From the NCBI GenBank assembly GCA_021791195.1, contig JAJYXB010000008.1, positions 136,921 through 200,920 of the forward strand: a stretch of DNA of 64,000 nucleotides, given 5' to 3'. A program made the translations under genes and the position numbers. Positions 9,022 through 17,425 of this stretch are shown one piece after another; the stretch's first letter is position 1, and each line of letters opens with the position of its first letter. The notes below the pieces were generated by a model. It had not been told where the DNA came from. It was given only the letters and a program-made list of their open reading frames with translations, and did not search any database. This stretch comes from Actinomycetes bacterium. GTDB taxonomy: Bacteria > Actinomycetota > Thermoleophilia > BMS3ABIN01.

Positions 9022-9561
9022 ATGTCGGTAATCGAGAAATTCGAGCATCCGAATATCCTCACGTCCACAACCGACCGCCTCTTCAACTGGGCGCGGTTGA
9101 ACTCGCTGTGGCCGTTTACCTACGGCCTGGCCTGCTGCGCCATCGAGATGATCTCCACCGCGATGCCGCGCCATGACATGGCCCGTTTCGGAATGGAGGC
9201 GCTGCGCGCCACACCCAGGCAGGCCGACGTGATGATCGTTTCCGGTACCATCACCGACAAGATGGCGCCGGTCCTGATCCACCTTTACCACCAGATGAGC
9301 GAGCCGCGCTGGGTGGTCGCCATGGGCGCCTGCGCCTCGGGCGGCGGCATGTTCTGGGATTCCTACAATGTCGTCCAGGGCGCCGACCTGCTGGTGCCGG
9401 TAGACATCTACATCCCCGGCTGCCCGCCGCGGCCAGAGGCGCTCCTTTACGGGATGATGCAGCTGCAGGCGAAGGTCAGGCAGCAATCCCAGGTGGGGCT
9501 GGCCCGGCGGCTGGCTGCCGCGACGATGGTCCAATATGACGCCGCCGGGAGCCAGCGATGA
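9022..9561 (+). CDS. nuoB: NADH-quinone oxidoreductase subunit B
   Basis: A 179-residue subunit that carries the terminal [4Fe-4S] cluster N2, the electron donor to quinone. The ligand motifs are present: the Cys pair in [10 protein letters not shown] (residues 38-39), MGACASGGG and [13 protein letters not shown]. It begins one base after the nuoA stop and overlaps nuoC by four bases. The distal part is of normal length, unlike the second copy at 60811, which has a long basic tail. Confidence 0.95.
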   Translation: MSVIEKFEHPNILTSTTDRLFNWARLNSLWPFTYGLACCAIEMISTAMPRHDMARFGMEALRATPRQADVMIVSGTITDKMAPVLIHLYHQMSEPRWVVAMGACASGGGMFWDSYNVVQGADLLVPVDIYIPGCPPRPEALLYGMMQLQAKVRQQSQVGLARRLAAATMVQYDAAGSQR

Positions 9562-10103
9562 GCGCCGCGTCAAAGCTGACCGGGGAGGCAGCCCTTAAGC
9601 AGGCCGAAGCGCTGCTGAGCAGCGCCGGAGCCCGGGCGCGCCTGGCGCGGGGCCGGATCGTGGTGACGCTGGAGCCGGCGGACCTGGTCGAGACGGCGGC
9701 GCGGCTGCGCGACGACGAAAAGCTTTCCTTCACATATCTGAGTTTTGTCAGCGGCGTCGACTATCCTGACCGGATGGAAGCCGTGTACATCCTGCGTTCG
9801 CTTGAGCATCAGCAGCTGCTCGAGCTGCGTGTGCGGCTTGACCGGGACCGGCCGTCGCTCCCCACCGTTTCAGGCATCTGGAGCACGGCGGCATGGCACG
9901 AGCGCGAAGCTTACGACCTGCTGGGAATCGTCTTTGAAGGCCATCCGGACCTGCGGCGGATCCTCACCCGCGGCGAGGATGGCGTCTTTCCGCTGCGCAA
10001 GGACGCGCGGCCCCACCGGGTTCAGCGCGACGAATGGAGTTTTGCCGGCATCGGCGCCGCCAAGCGGCTGCCCGGTGAAGAAGACCGTTCGGAACGGAGC
10101 TGA
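9558..10103 (+). CDS. nuoC: NADH-quinone oxidoreductase subunit C
   Basis: A 181-residue peripheral-arm subunit. The family motif is visible as [20 protein letters not shown] then [18 protein letters not shown]. It bridges NuoD and NuoI in the assembled complex. The ATG at 9558 overlaps the nuoB stop. NuoC and NuoD are separate genes here, whereas the second complex I cluster (61543) has them fused, so the two clusters are of different origin rather than a recent duplication. Confidence 0.94.
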   Translation: MSAASKLTGEAALKQAEALLSSAGARARLARGRIVVTLEPADLVETAARLRDDEKLSFTYLSFVSGVDYPDRMEAVYILRSLEHQQLLELRVRLDRDRPSLPTVSGIWSTAAWHEREAYDLLGIVFEGHPDLRRILTRGEDGVFPLRKDARPHRVQRDEWSFAGIGAAKRLPGEEDRSERS

Positions 10104-10106
10104 AAC

Positions 10107-11279
10107 GTGGCCGAATCACGCGACATACTGATGCCGCCTGCCATTGGCCGGAGCCCTGACCCGTATGCCGACGAGCACCGCGACTTCCACCTGGAAGAGA
10201 TGGTGCTCAACATGGGCCCGCAGCACCCCTCCACTCATGGCGTTCTCCGGCTGGTGCTGCACCTGGACGGCGAACTGATCGTCAGCGTCGACCCGCAGCT
10301 CGGCTACCTGCACCGCGGCTTCGAGAAGCTGGCGGAAAACCGCACCTACCTGCAGTTCTTCTCCATGCTGGCGCGGCTTGATTACCTCGCGGGCTTCTTC
10401 ATGGAATGGGCCTATGTGCGCGCCATCGAGGACCTGATGCAGATAGAGCCTCCGCCGCGGGCCGAGTACCTGCGCGTCATCTGCGGCGAGCTCAACCGCA
10501 TCATCAGCCATCACATGGCAATCGGCGATTATCTGCTGAACCTTGGCGCCGTCACGCCTGTGCTGTGGGCTTTCCGCGACCGCGAGGACGTCCTCGACCT
10601 GCTGGAGATGCTCACCGGCCAGCGGATGATGTACAACTTCGCTCGTGTCGGCGGCGTGCGTTACGACCTGCCCGACGGCTTCGCGGAGCAGTGCCGCCGC
10701 TTCCTGAAAGGCTTTCCCGCCAAGATCGACGAGTACGAGCAGCTGATTTCCGGCAACGAGATATTCCTGGCCAGGTCGCTGGGAATGGGCGTAATCACGC
10801 CCGGGCAGGCGGCCGATTTCGGCCTCTCGGGGCCGAACCTGCGCGCCACCGGCGTGGCGATGGATCTCAGGCGGCATGCCCCTTATTCGGTTTACCCCAA
10901 GCTTGATTTTGACATCCCGGTTGGTAAGAACGGTGACAGCTTCGACCGCTACAAGTGCCGCATCGAGGAGCTGCGCCAGTCAGTGCGCATCATCGAACAG
11001 GCGCTGGACGCCATGCCCGGCGGACCGGTCAACATGAAGGTGCCGCCGATGCTCCGGCCACCGGCGGGCGAGGCCTTTTGCGCCGTGGAGACCGGACGCG
11101 GCGAGTGGTCCAACTACCTGGTCTCCGATGGCTCCCTCAGGCCCCACCGCCTGAAGCTGCGCGATTCCTGCTTTGTGGCAATATCAACTCTGCCCAAAAT
11201 CCTGCCCGGCTTCAAGATCGCCGACGTGGTCGGCATCACCGGCAGCCTCGACCTGATCATGGGGGCGGTCGACCGGTGA
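10107..11279 (+). CDS. nuoD: NADH-quinone oxidoreductase subunit D
   Basis: A 390-residue subunit related to the large subunit of [NiFe] hydrogenases, forming the quinone head-group site. MGPQHPSTHGVLRLVLHLDG near residue 36 holds the conserved His and Thr-His-Gly of the quinone site. The C-terminus ends with the usual DLIMGAVDR. The nickel-binding Cys pairs of hydrogenases are absent, as expected. It starts at a GTG at 10107, three bases after nuoC, and overlaps the GTG of nuoH. Confidence 0.95.
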   Translation: MAESRDILMPPAIGRSPDPYADEHRDFHLEEMVLNMGPQHPSTHGVLRLVLHLDGELIVSVDPQLGYLHRGFEKLAENRTYLQFFSMLARLDYLAGFFMEWAYVRAIEDLMQIEPPPRAEYLRVICGELNRIISHHMAIGDYLLNLGAVTPVLWAFRDREDVLDLLEMLTGQRMMYNFARVGGVRYDLPDGFAEQCRRFLKGFPAKIDEYEQLISGNEIFLARSLGMGVITPGQAADFGLSGPNLRATGVAMDLRRHAPYSVYPKLDFDIPVGKNGDSFDRYKCRIEELRQSVRIIEQALDAMPGGPVNMKVPPMLRPPAGEAFCAVETGRGEWSNYLVSDGSLRPHRLKLRDSCFVAISTLPKILPGFKIADVVGITGSLDLIMGAVDR

Positions 11280-12364
11280 ACTGGAACCTGTCGTTCTTCG
11301 AACATCTGATTGCGGCGGTGGTGATCGGGCTGGCAGCGCCGGCCCTGAGCGCCATCGTCTTTCCCTTCGCCGTCCGCCGCCTCTCGGGCTTCATGAGCGA
11401 CCGCCTCGGCCCCAACCGCGTCGGCCCTGCCGGCTTCCTGCAGCCCATGGCCGACTTCATCAAGCTGCTGCTGAAAGAGGACATCACTCCCAGCCGCAGC
11501 GACAGGCTGCTGTTCATGCTGGCGCCGGCGATCGCTTTCGTCACGCCGGTGATTGCCATCAGCGTCATCCCCTTCAGCCCGGGCTACACGATCGCCAGCC
11601 TCAACGTCGGCCTGGTGTTTGTAGTCGCGGCCGGCTCTTTCGCCGTGCTCGGCATCCTTCTGGCGGGCTGGGCCTCGCACAACAAGTATTCGCTGCTGGG
11701 CGGCCTCAGGTCGGTGGCGCAGATGATCTCGTACGAGATACCGCTCATCTTCAACATCATCATCGTGGCGATGCTGGTTGGCTCGCTCAGCCTCAACGAC
11801 GTCGTTGGCGCGCAGGGTAAAGTCTGGTATATCGCGGTGCAGCCGCTGGCATTCCTGTTCTTCATCATCGCCGGCATGGCCGAGCTCAACCGCACCCCCT
11901 TCGACCTGCCCGAAGCGGAATCGGAGCTGGTGGGCGGCTACATGACCGAGTACGGCGGCATGCGTTTCGGCTTCTTTTACGGCCTTGTCGAATGGGGCAA
12001 CGCCACCATCTGGTCGCTCACCGGCGCCACCCTGTTTCTGGGAGGCTGGCGCGGTCCGTTCGGCGGCAGCCCCGGCTGGCTGATCCTGAAAATGCTCGTG
12101 CTCGTGTTTGTCGTCATCTGGTTTTTTGCGACCTTCCCGCGGCTGCAGATCGACCAGCTGATGGGCTTCGCCTGGAAGGTGCTGATCCCGCTGAGCCTGG
12201 TGAACCTGGGCGTCACCGGCGGCCTCATCATCCTGCTGCCGGACAACTTCCTGCCGCCGGTGGCGGCGTTCAGCTGGGTGTCGGTGATCGTCCTGGTGCT
12301 GCTGTTCCCGCCGGTGCAGCGCAAACTGCTGCTGAGGAAGCGGCTGGGGAAGGCAGCGGCATGA
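11276..12364 (+). CDS. nuoH: NADH-quinone oxidoreductase subunit H
   Basis: A 362-residue membrane subunit with about eight helices, which links the quinone site to the proton-pumping arm. SDRLGPNRVGPAGFLQPMAD and GMAELNRTPFDLPEAESELVGG are hallmark segments. I place the start at the GTG at 11276, whose second and third bases lie in the nuoD stop; the frame stays open further upstream but that stretch is the shadow of nuoD. It overlaps the next gene by four bases. Confidence 0.95.
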   Translation: MNWNLSFFEHLIAAVVIGLAAPALSAIVFPFAVRRLSGFMSDRLGPNRVGPAGFLQPMADFIKLLLKEDITPSRSDRLLFMLAPAIAFVTPVIAISVIPFSPGYTIASLNVGLVFVVAAGSFAVLGILLAGWASHNKYSLLGGLRSVAQMISYEIPLIFNIIIVAMLVGSLSLNDVVGAQGKVWYIAVQPLAFLFFIIAGMAELNRTPFDLPEAESELVGGYMTEYGGMRFGFFYGLVEWGNATIWSLTGATLFLGGWRGPFGGSPGWLILKMLVLVFVVIWFFATFPRLQIDQLMGFAWKVLIPLSLVNLGVTGGLIILLPDNFLPPVAAFSWVSVIVLVLLFPPVQRKLLLRKRLGKAAA

Positions 12365-14214
12365 TCGGCCTGCTGAAAGGACTGCAGGCGACGATGTCGC
12401 ATCTCTTCAGCCGGAACGTGACCGTACAGTATCCGGAAGTGCGGCGCGAGCTGCCGCAGCGCAGCCGCGGCCTCATCCGCCTGCGGCTGAAGGATGACGC
12501 CAGAACGCCGCGCTGCATCGCCTGCACCTTCTGCGAGCAGGTCTGCCCGGCTGTTGCCATAAAGATTATTTATGATGATGTGCGTGCCGGGAAGGTCTGG
12601 AGCTTCGATGCCGGCGCCGGGCCAATGCTCTCCTGTTTCAACCGCGGCGAGAAGCCGCTGGGCATCGCCTGGCCCGCCGGTAGCGAAAACGGCGGGGCGG
12701 CAGACGCAGCTGACAGCGGCGCGGCGCCGGAAGGCTGCATCGCCAGTTCGCTGCTTGACGCTGCGGGGCTGACGGAGGCCGTACTGACCCGGACGGCGCT
12801 CAAAAACGGCGTCTGGCTGAGCCAGGTGTTCTCCATCGCCACCTTCTACGAGCAGCTCGGCCCCGGCAAACCGGCCAAAAAGCCGGACGGCGAGCCGCCC
12901 GCGGCGCGGGTGACGGCGGAAGGCTGCCCGCCCATCCTGCTCGGTTACATCGGCGCCGTCGACCCGGAGAACATCGATTCCTATGCCGGCGCCGGCGGCT
13001 ATCAGGCGGTGACGCGCACGCTCACGGAGATGTCGCCCGCCGAAGTGATCGACGAGCTGTCCATCAGCGGGCTGCGCGGCCGCAGCGGCTCCGGTTTTCC
13101 CGTTGGCCGCAAATGGAAACTGGCCGCGGAGACAGAGGCGCCGCAGAAATATGTCATCTGCAACGCCGAGGAGGGCGATCCCGGCTCGGTGAAGGACCGG
13201 GTCATCCTGGAGGAGAACCCCCATGCTGTCATCGAAGGCTTGATCGTAGCCGGCTATGCCACCGGCGCCAGTGAAGGCTACATCTATATCGGCGTAGAAA
13301 ACGCGACGGCCGCGGCGCGCATCCGCAAGGCGGTGGAGCAGGCGCGTGAGCGGGGCCTGCTGGGTAAAGAGCTGCCCGGCACGGACTTCCGCTTTTCGGT
13401 TACGGTTGTGGAAGTGCCGCGCGCCTTCATGGGCGGCGAAGAAACGGCGCTGATAGCAACGCTGGAGGGCCGGCGGCCGATGCCGTCGCCGCGGCCTCCC
13501 TATCCGGCAGAGAAGGGCCTGCGCGGCATGCCCACCGTGGTCGACAACGTCGAGACGCTGGCGACCGTGCCCTGGATCATCAACAACGGCGCCCGCTCCT
13601 TCCAGCAGATCGGCGCCGCCAACGCGCCGGGAACCAAACTTTTCACCCTCCGGGGCGCCGTGGCCCGGCCGGGAGTCTACGAAGCCACGCTCGATACCAG
13701 CCTGAAGAAACTGGCCACCGACGAGGCGGGCGGCTTCACCGGCACGCCGCGGGCGGCGCTGGTGGGCTCGCTCGGCGGCGGCTTCCTCTCGCCGGGACTT
13801 TTTGACATACCGCTCGACTACGACTCCATTAGCGAGACCGGCGGCGATCTGAGCTCGGGCACCATCAGCGTTCTGGGGGATGCGGACTGCGTCGTGGATG
13901 TCGCCCGTCAGAGCCTGGCCTTCTTCTCGCGGCAGTCATGCGGCAAGTGCGTCCCCTGCCGGCTGGGAAACTGGCGCCTGCTGGAGATCATGGAGAAGAT
14001 CTGTGCCGGCCAGGGCAGCGAAGCGGACATCGGGCTGGCCGCGGACCTGGCGGCGGATATCCGGGACGGCGCCCTTTGCGGCCTCGGCCGGGGCGCGGTG
14101 CGGCCGCTGCTGACCGGGCTGAAATTTTTCCGCGATGAATTCATCCGGCATGCGGCGGAAGGAAGCTGCAGCGCCGGTAAATGCAACATGGATGGGAAGG
14201 AAAGTAAAGCTTGA
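12361..14214 (+). CDS. nuoF: Fused complex I subunit: NuoI half, NuoE remnant and NuoF
   Basis: A 617-residue composite. Residues 1-70 resemble the first half of NuoI and hold one [4Fe-4S] motif (RCIACTFCEQVCP at 51-63); the second cluster motif of NuoI is missing. Residues 125-170 resemble the helical part of NuoE (LSQVFSIATFYEQLG). The thioredoxin-fold [2Fe-2S] half of NuoE is absent. Residues 220-617 are a complete NuoF. They include GLRGRSGSGFPVGRKW for FMN/NADH, CNAEEGDPGSVKDR, PTVVDNVETLA, and the N3 cluster ligands in SCGKCVPC plus LCGLG. I see no frameshift, so the fusion looks genuine. The ATG at 12361 overlaps nuoH. It should take electrons from a pyridine nucleotide through FMN, with an altered cluster chain. 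Confidence 0.85.
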   Translation: MIGLLKGLQATMSHLFSRNVTVQYPEVRRELPQRSRGLIRLRLKDDARTPRCIACTFCEQVCPAVAIKIIYDDVRAGKVWSFDAGAGPMLSCFNRGEKPLGIAWPAGSENGGAADAADSGAAPEGCIASSLLDAAGLTEAVLTRTALKNGVWLSQVFSIATFYEQLGPGKPAKKPDGEPPAARVTAEGCPPILLGYIGAVDPENIDSYAGAGGYQAVTRTLTEMSPAEVIDELSISGLRGRSGSGFPVGRKWKLAAETEAPQKYVICNAEEGDPGSVKDRVILEENPHAVIEGLIVAGYATGASEGYIYIGVENATAAARIRKAVEQARERGLLGKELPGTDFRFSVTVVEVPRAFMGGEETALIATLEGRRPMPSPRPPYPAEKGLRGMPTVVDNVETLATVPWIINNGARSFQQIGAANAPGTKLFTLRGAVARPGVYEATLDTSLKKLATDEAGGFTGTPRAALVGSLGGGFLSPGLFDIPLDYDSISETGGDLSSGTISVLGDADCVVDVARQSLAFFSRQSCGKCVPCRLGNWRLLEIMEKICAGQGSEADIGLAADLAADIRDGALCGLGRGAVRPLLTGLKFFRDEFIRHAAEGSCSAGKCNMDGKESKA

Positions 14215-16580
14215 GCAACGGCAGGAGCGACAGGCCACAGACGCTGCCACCGGTCCGGGTCCCCGGGACCGGCGCGCCCGTAACCCTGACGATCAACGGC
14301 CGCGAGGTCAAGGCGCGGCAGGGCGACACCATCCTCGAAGCCGCCAAGTCGCTGAAGATCAAGATCCCGCACCTGTGCATCCTCAAGGGCCTGGAGCCCT
14401 TCGGCGGCTGCCGCGTCTGCGTGGTCGAGGTCGAGGGCGAGGAGCGGCCGGTGCCGTCATGCGCCACCTGTGTGCGCGACGGCATGGTGGTGACAACCGA
14501 GAGCGAGCGCCTCGCGCGACTGCGCCGCACCTACCTGGAGCTGCTGCTGTCGGACCACAACGCTTACTGCCTGCCGCCGTGCAAGTACGGCTGCCCCACC
14601 AACGTGGACATCCCCGGCTTCATCGGCCTGATCGCCCAGGGAGACTATGAGGAATCGCAGCGGGTGCTGAAAACGAACCTGCCCTTCCCGGCGATCGTCG
14701 GCCGTGTCTGCCCGCACCCCTGTGAAGGGAACTGCCGCCGCGAAGAGGTCGAGGAGCCGATCTCGATCCGGCTCTCACACCGGTTCGTCGGCGACGTCGC
14801 CATCGAGAAGGGCTTCATGCCGGAGCAGCCGGAGCCGGCCACCGGCAAGCGGGTGGCGGTCATCGGCGCCGGGCCCGCCGGGCTCACCAACGCCTACTAC
14901 CTGGCGCTGAAAGGCCACGCGGTCACGATCTTTGAGGCGCTGCCGGACACCGGCGGCATGCTGCGCTACGGCATCCCCGAGTACCGGCTGCCGAAAAGGG
15001 TGCTCGAAGCCGAGCTGGAACCGCTGTGGAAGATGGGCGTGGAGCTGAAAACCGGCATGGCGCTCGGACCGGATTTTTCCCTCGATGACCTGCTGGGCGA
15101 GATGGGCTTTGACGCCGTCTTTCTCGGCATCGGCGCCCACGACAGCCGCGCCATGGGCGTGGAAGGCGAGGAGCTCAAGGGCGTGGTCACCGTGGTGGAT
15201 TTCCTGCGCGAGGTGGCGCTGGGCAACCCGCCGGAAGTGGGCGACAGGGTCGCGGTCATCGGCGGCGGCTTCTCCGCCATGGACGGCGCCCGCGTCTCGC
15301 GCCGGCTGGGAGCAAGCCAGGTTTCGGTCCTTTACCGCCGCACACAGAAGGAGATGCCGGCGCACGAGCTCGAAGTCCGCGACGCCATGGCGGAGGGCGT
15401 GGAGTTCACCTTCCTGGTGGCTCCGGTCCGGGTCGAGGGCAAAGACGGCCGCGTCACCGGCATCGTCTGCCAGAGGATGGAGCTGGGCGAGCCCGACGAG
15501 AGCGGCCGCCGCCGGCCGCAGCCGGTGCCCGGCTCGGAATACGTCACCGAGGTGGATACGATCATCCCCGCTATCGGCCAGATGCCGAAGCTGACATTTA
15601 TCGATGTGGAGACCAGGGAAGAATGCGAGATCCTGCCCGAAGACGGGGGCGTCGCCTGTACCCGCTGGCGTACCGTCGAGATCAACCCGAAAACGGGCCA
15701 GACGGCGCGGCCGGAAGTGTTCGCCGCCGGGGACGCCGCCACCGGCGCCAAGACGGTGGTGCAGGCGATCGGCGGCGCCAAGCAGGCGGCCTGGGCGATG
15801 GACGCCTTCCTCAGGGGCGAGGACCTGGCGGCCTATGAGGCCGGCCTGCCGGAATTTGATAAACCGCCGATGATTGCCATTCCCGCGTACCGGGAAGAAA
15901 AGGAATCCCGCCGCGAGACGCCGCAGCTGGGCGTCGCCGAACGCGACGGCAATTTCCTCGAGATCGACCGCGGCTTTCCCGAGCCGGAGGTGGTCGCCGA
16001 AAGCAGGCGCTGCCTGCAGTGCATCTGCGAAGGCGTCGAGACCTGCAAGCTCAGGCGCTACAGCGTCGCCGCCGGCCTGATGCGGAACGAAGGCAACCGC
16101 TTCACGGGTCCGCAACACCTTTACGGCCGCGACACCACACATGATTTCATCCAGCGCGATCCCAACCGCTGCATCGACTGCGGCCGCTGCATCCGTGTCT
16201 GCAAGTACGTGACCGGCTCCGGCGTCTATGATTTCACCGGCCGCGGACCGCACACGATCGCGACACCACCTTTCGACCGTTCACTCAACGAAACCGATTG
16301 TGTCTCCTGCGGGCGCTGCGCCAGCTTTTGCCCCACCGGCGCGCTGTTCATGAAGGAACGCGAACTGACCAACTGGCATTTGGACACTTCACGCTGTATA
16401 TTTTGCGCCGACTGCGTCGAGGTCTGCCCGGTGGAATCGCTGGCGATCACACCCGCGTTCGAGCTGGCCACGCCCGAGCACAGCGAGCTGCACTGCAACC
16501 TGCTGGATATGGCCCGCGGCCCGGATCAGGGTCCTGATGACGCGGCGTCCGAAGACCAGCAAAAGGATGCGCCGGAGTGA
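14211..16580 (+). CDS. NuoG-like/GltD-like/ferredoxin hybrid oxidoreductase
   Basis: A 789-residue multi-domain protein in the nuoG position. Residues ~20-100 form a [2Fe-2S] domain (HLC, FGGCRVC, PSCATC). Next comes a GltD/NfnB-type cluster region (CLPPCKYGCPT, CPHPCEGNCRR). An FAD domain (VIGAGPAGL) and NAD(P) domain (VIGGGFSAMDGA) follow, with FAAGDAATGAKTVVQAIGG closing the fold. The last ~130 residues hold three cluster motifs: CIDCGRCIRVCKY, CVSCGRCASFCP and CIFCADCVEVCP, the last two like NuoI. The molybdopterin-fold part of NuoG is absent. A TTG start at 14211 overlaps the upstream stop. It may add a second flavin/NAD(P)H or ferredoxin entry to the complex and replace NuoG and the missing half of NuoI. 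Confidence 0.85.
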   Translation: MSNGRSDRPQTLPPVRVPGTGAPVTLTINGREVKARQGDTILEAAKSLKIKIPHLCILKGLEPFGGCRVCVVEVEGEERPVPSCATCVRDGMVVTTESERLARLRRTYLELLLSDHNAYCLPPCKYGCPTNVDIPGFIGLIAQGDYEESQRVLKTNLPFPAIVGRVCPHPCEGNCRREEVEEPISIRLSHRFVGDVAIEKGFMPEQPEPATGKRVAVIGAGPAGLTNAYYLALKGHAVTIFEALPDTGGMLRYGIPEYRLPKRVLEAELEPLWKMGVELKTGMALGPDFSLDDLLGEMGFDAVFLGIGAHDSRAMGVEGEELKGVVTVVDFLREVALGNPPEVGDRVAVIGGGFSAMDGARVSRRLGASQVSVLYRRTQKEMPAHELEVRDAMAEGVEFTFLVAPVRVEGKDGRVTGIVCQRMELGEPDESGRRRPQPVPGSEYVTEVDTIIPAIGQMPKLTFIDVETREECEILPEDGGVACTRWRTVEINPKTGQTARPEVFAAGDAATGAKTVVQAIGGAKQAAWAMDAFLRGEDLAAYEAGLPEFDKPPMIAIPAYREEKESRRETPQLGVAERDGNFLEIDRGFPEPEVVAESRRCLQCICEGVETCKLRRYSVAAGLMRNEGNRFTGPQHLYGRDTTHDFIQRDPNRCIDCGRCIRVCKYVTGSGVYDFTGRGPHTIATPPFDRSLNETDCVSCGRCASFCPTGALFMKERELTNWHLDTSRCIFCADCVEVCPVESLAITPAFELATPEHSELHCNLLDMARGPDQGPDDAASEDQQKDAPE

Positions 16581-17077
16581 CCGATTACTCGACACCGCTC
16601 TTTTACATTGTCGCCGCCGTGGTGCTCATCCCGGCGGTGCTGATGGTCACCTTCCGCAACCTCATTTACAGCGCCGCCGCCATGATCCTCTGCTTCATCG
16701 GCGTGGCCATGGTATTCGTCACCCTGAACGCGGAGCTGCTGGCTATTTCCCAGGTGCTGATCTATGTGGGCGCGATCTCGATCCTGATCATGTTCGCCAT
16801 CATGCTCACCCGCCAGCGCAGCGGCGAGATCCGGCTCTTTTTCCACCGGCAGGCCTGGCTGGCGCTGCCCGCCGCCCTGGCGCTGGCGGTGACGATGGCG
16901 GTAGTGCTCTCCCGCGCCAGCTTCAGCACGACTCCCGGGCCCCGGAATCCTGGCACCAGCGACCTTTCCAACCTGCTGTTCGACCAGTATGCCTTCCCCT
17001 TCGAGCTTGTTTCCCTGGTGCTGCTGGTCGCCATCGTCGGCGCCATCCTGCTGGCGCGGAGGGAGAGGCGCAGATGA
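16577..17077 (+). CDS. nuoJ: NADH-quinone oxidoreductase subunit J
   Basis: A 166-residue membrane subunit with five predicted helices. LIYSAAAMILCFIGVAMVFVTL and the segment VLIYVGAISILIMFAIMLT (the conserved pi-bulge helix) are characteristic of NuoJ. A GTG start at 16577 overlaps the upstream stop by four bases, and its own stop overlaps nuoK. It has the expected length and takes part in proton translocation at the base of the membrane arm. Confidence 0.95.
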   Translation: MTDYSTPLFYIVAAVVLIPAVLMVTFRNLIYSAAAMILCFIGVAMVFVTLNAELLAISQVLIYVGAISILIMFAIMLTRQRSGEIRLFFHRQAWLALPAALALAVTMAVVLSRASFSTTPGPRNPGTSDLSNLLFDQYAFPFELVSLVLLVAIVGAILLARRERRR

Positions 17078-17382
17078 CGCCGCTGCAGCATTACCTGGCT
17101 CTGTCCGTGGCCCTGTTCGCCATCGGCGCCTGGGGCGTGATGGCCCGCCGCAGCATCATCGTCGTGGTGATGAGCCTGGAGCTGATGCTCAATGCGGCCA
17201 ACATCGCGCTGGTGGCGTTCTCCAACTACTCGCCCGGCACTCCCGGACGGGGCGAAGTCTTCGTTTTTTTCGTGCTGGCGGTGGCGGCGGCTGAGGTCGC
17301 CATCGGCCTGGCGATCGGTATCGCGATGTACCGCCTCCGCGAGCGGCTCGACGTCGACGAGCTGGACGAGCTGAAAGGGTGA
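17074..17382 (+). CDS. nuoK: NADH-quinone oxidoreductase subunit K
   Basis: A 102-residue MrpC-like subunit with three helices. The two membrane glutamates of the proton path are present in VVVMSLELMLNAANIAL and in VAAAEVAIGLAIG. The ATG at 17074, overlapping the nuoJ stop, is the correct start; the frame is open for 180 codons further upstream but that part only shadows nuoJ. It is followed 43 bases later by nuoL. Confidence 0.95.
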   Translation: MTPLQHYLALSVALFAIGAWGVMARRSIIVVVMSLELMLNAANIALVAFSNYSPGTPGRGEVFVFFVLAVAAAEVAIGLAIGIAMYRLRERLDVDELDELKG

Positions 17383-17425
17383 GCCTGACCACGACCCGCA
17401 GACATGACCAGGCCGGGGCGACGGC

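Noticed and set aside
10955-11275. Upstream extension of the nuoH frame
   Set aside because: It lies within nuoD in another frame; NuoH homology begins at the GTG at 11276.
11992-12360. Upstream extension of the NuoI/F fusion frame
   Set aside because: It reads nuoH out of frame; the ATG at 12361 overlaps the nuoH stop as in the rest of the operon.
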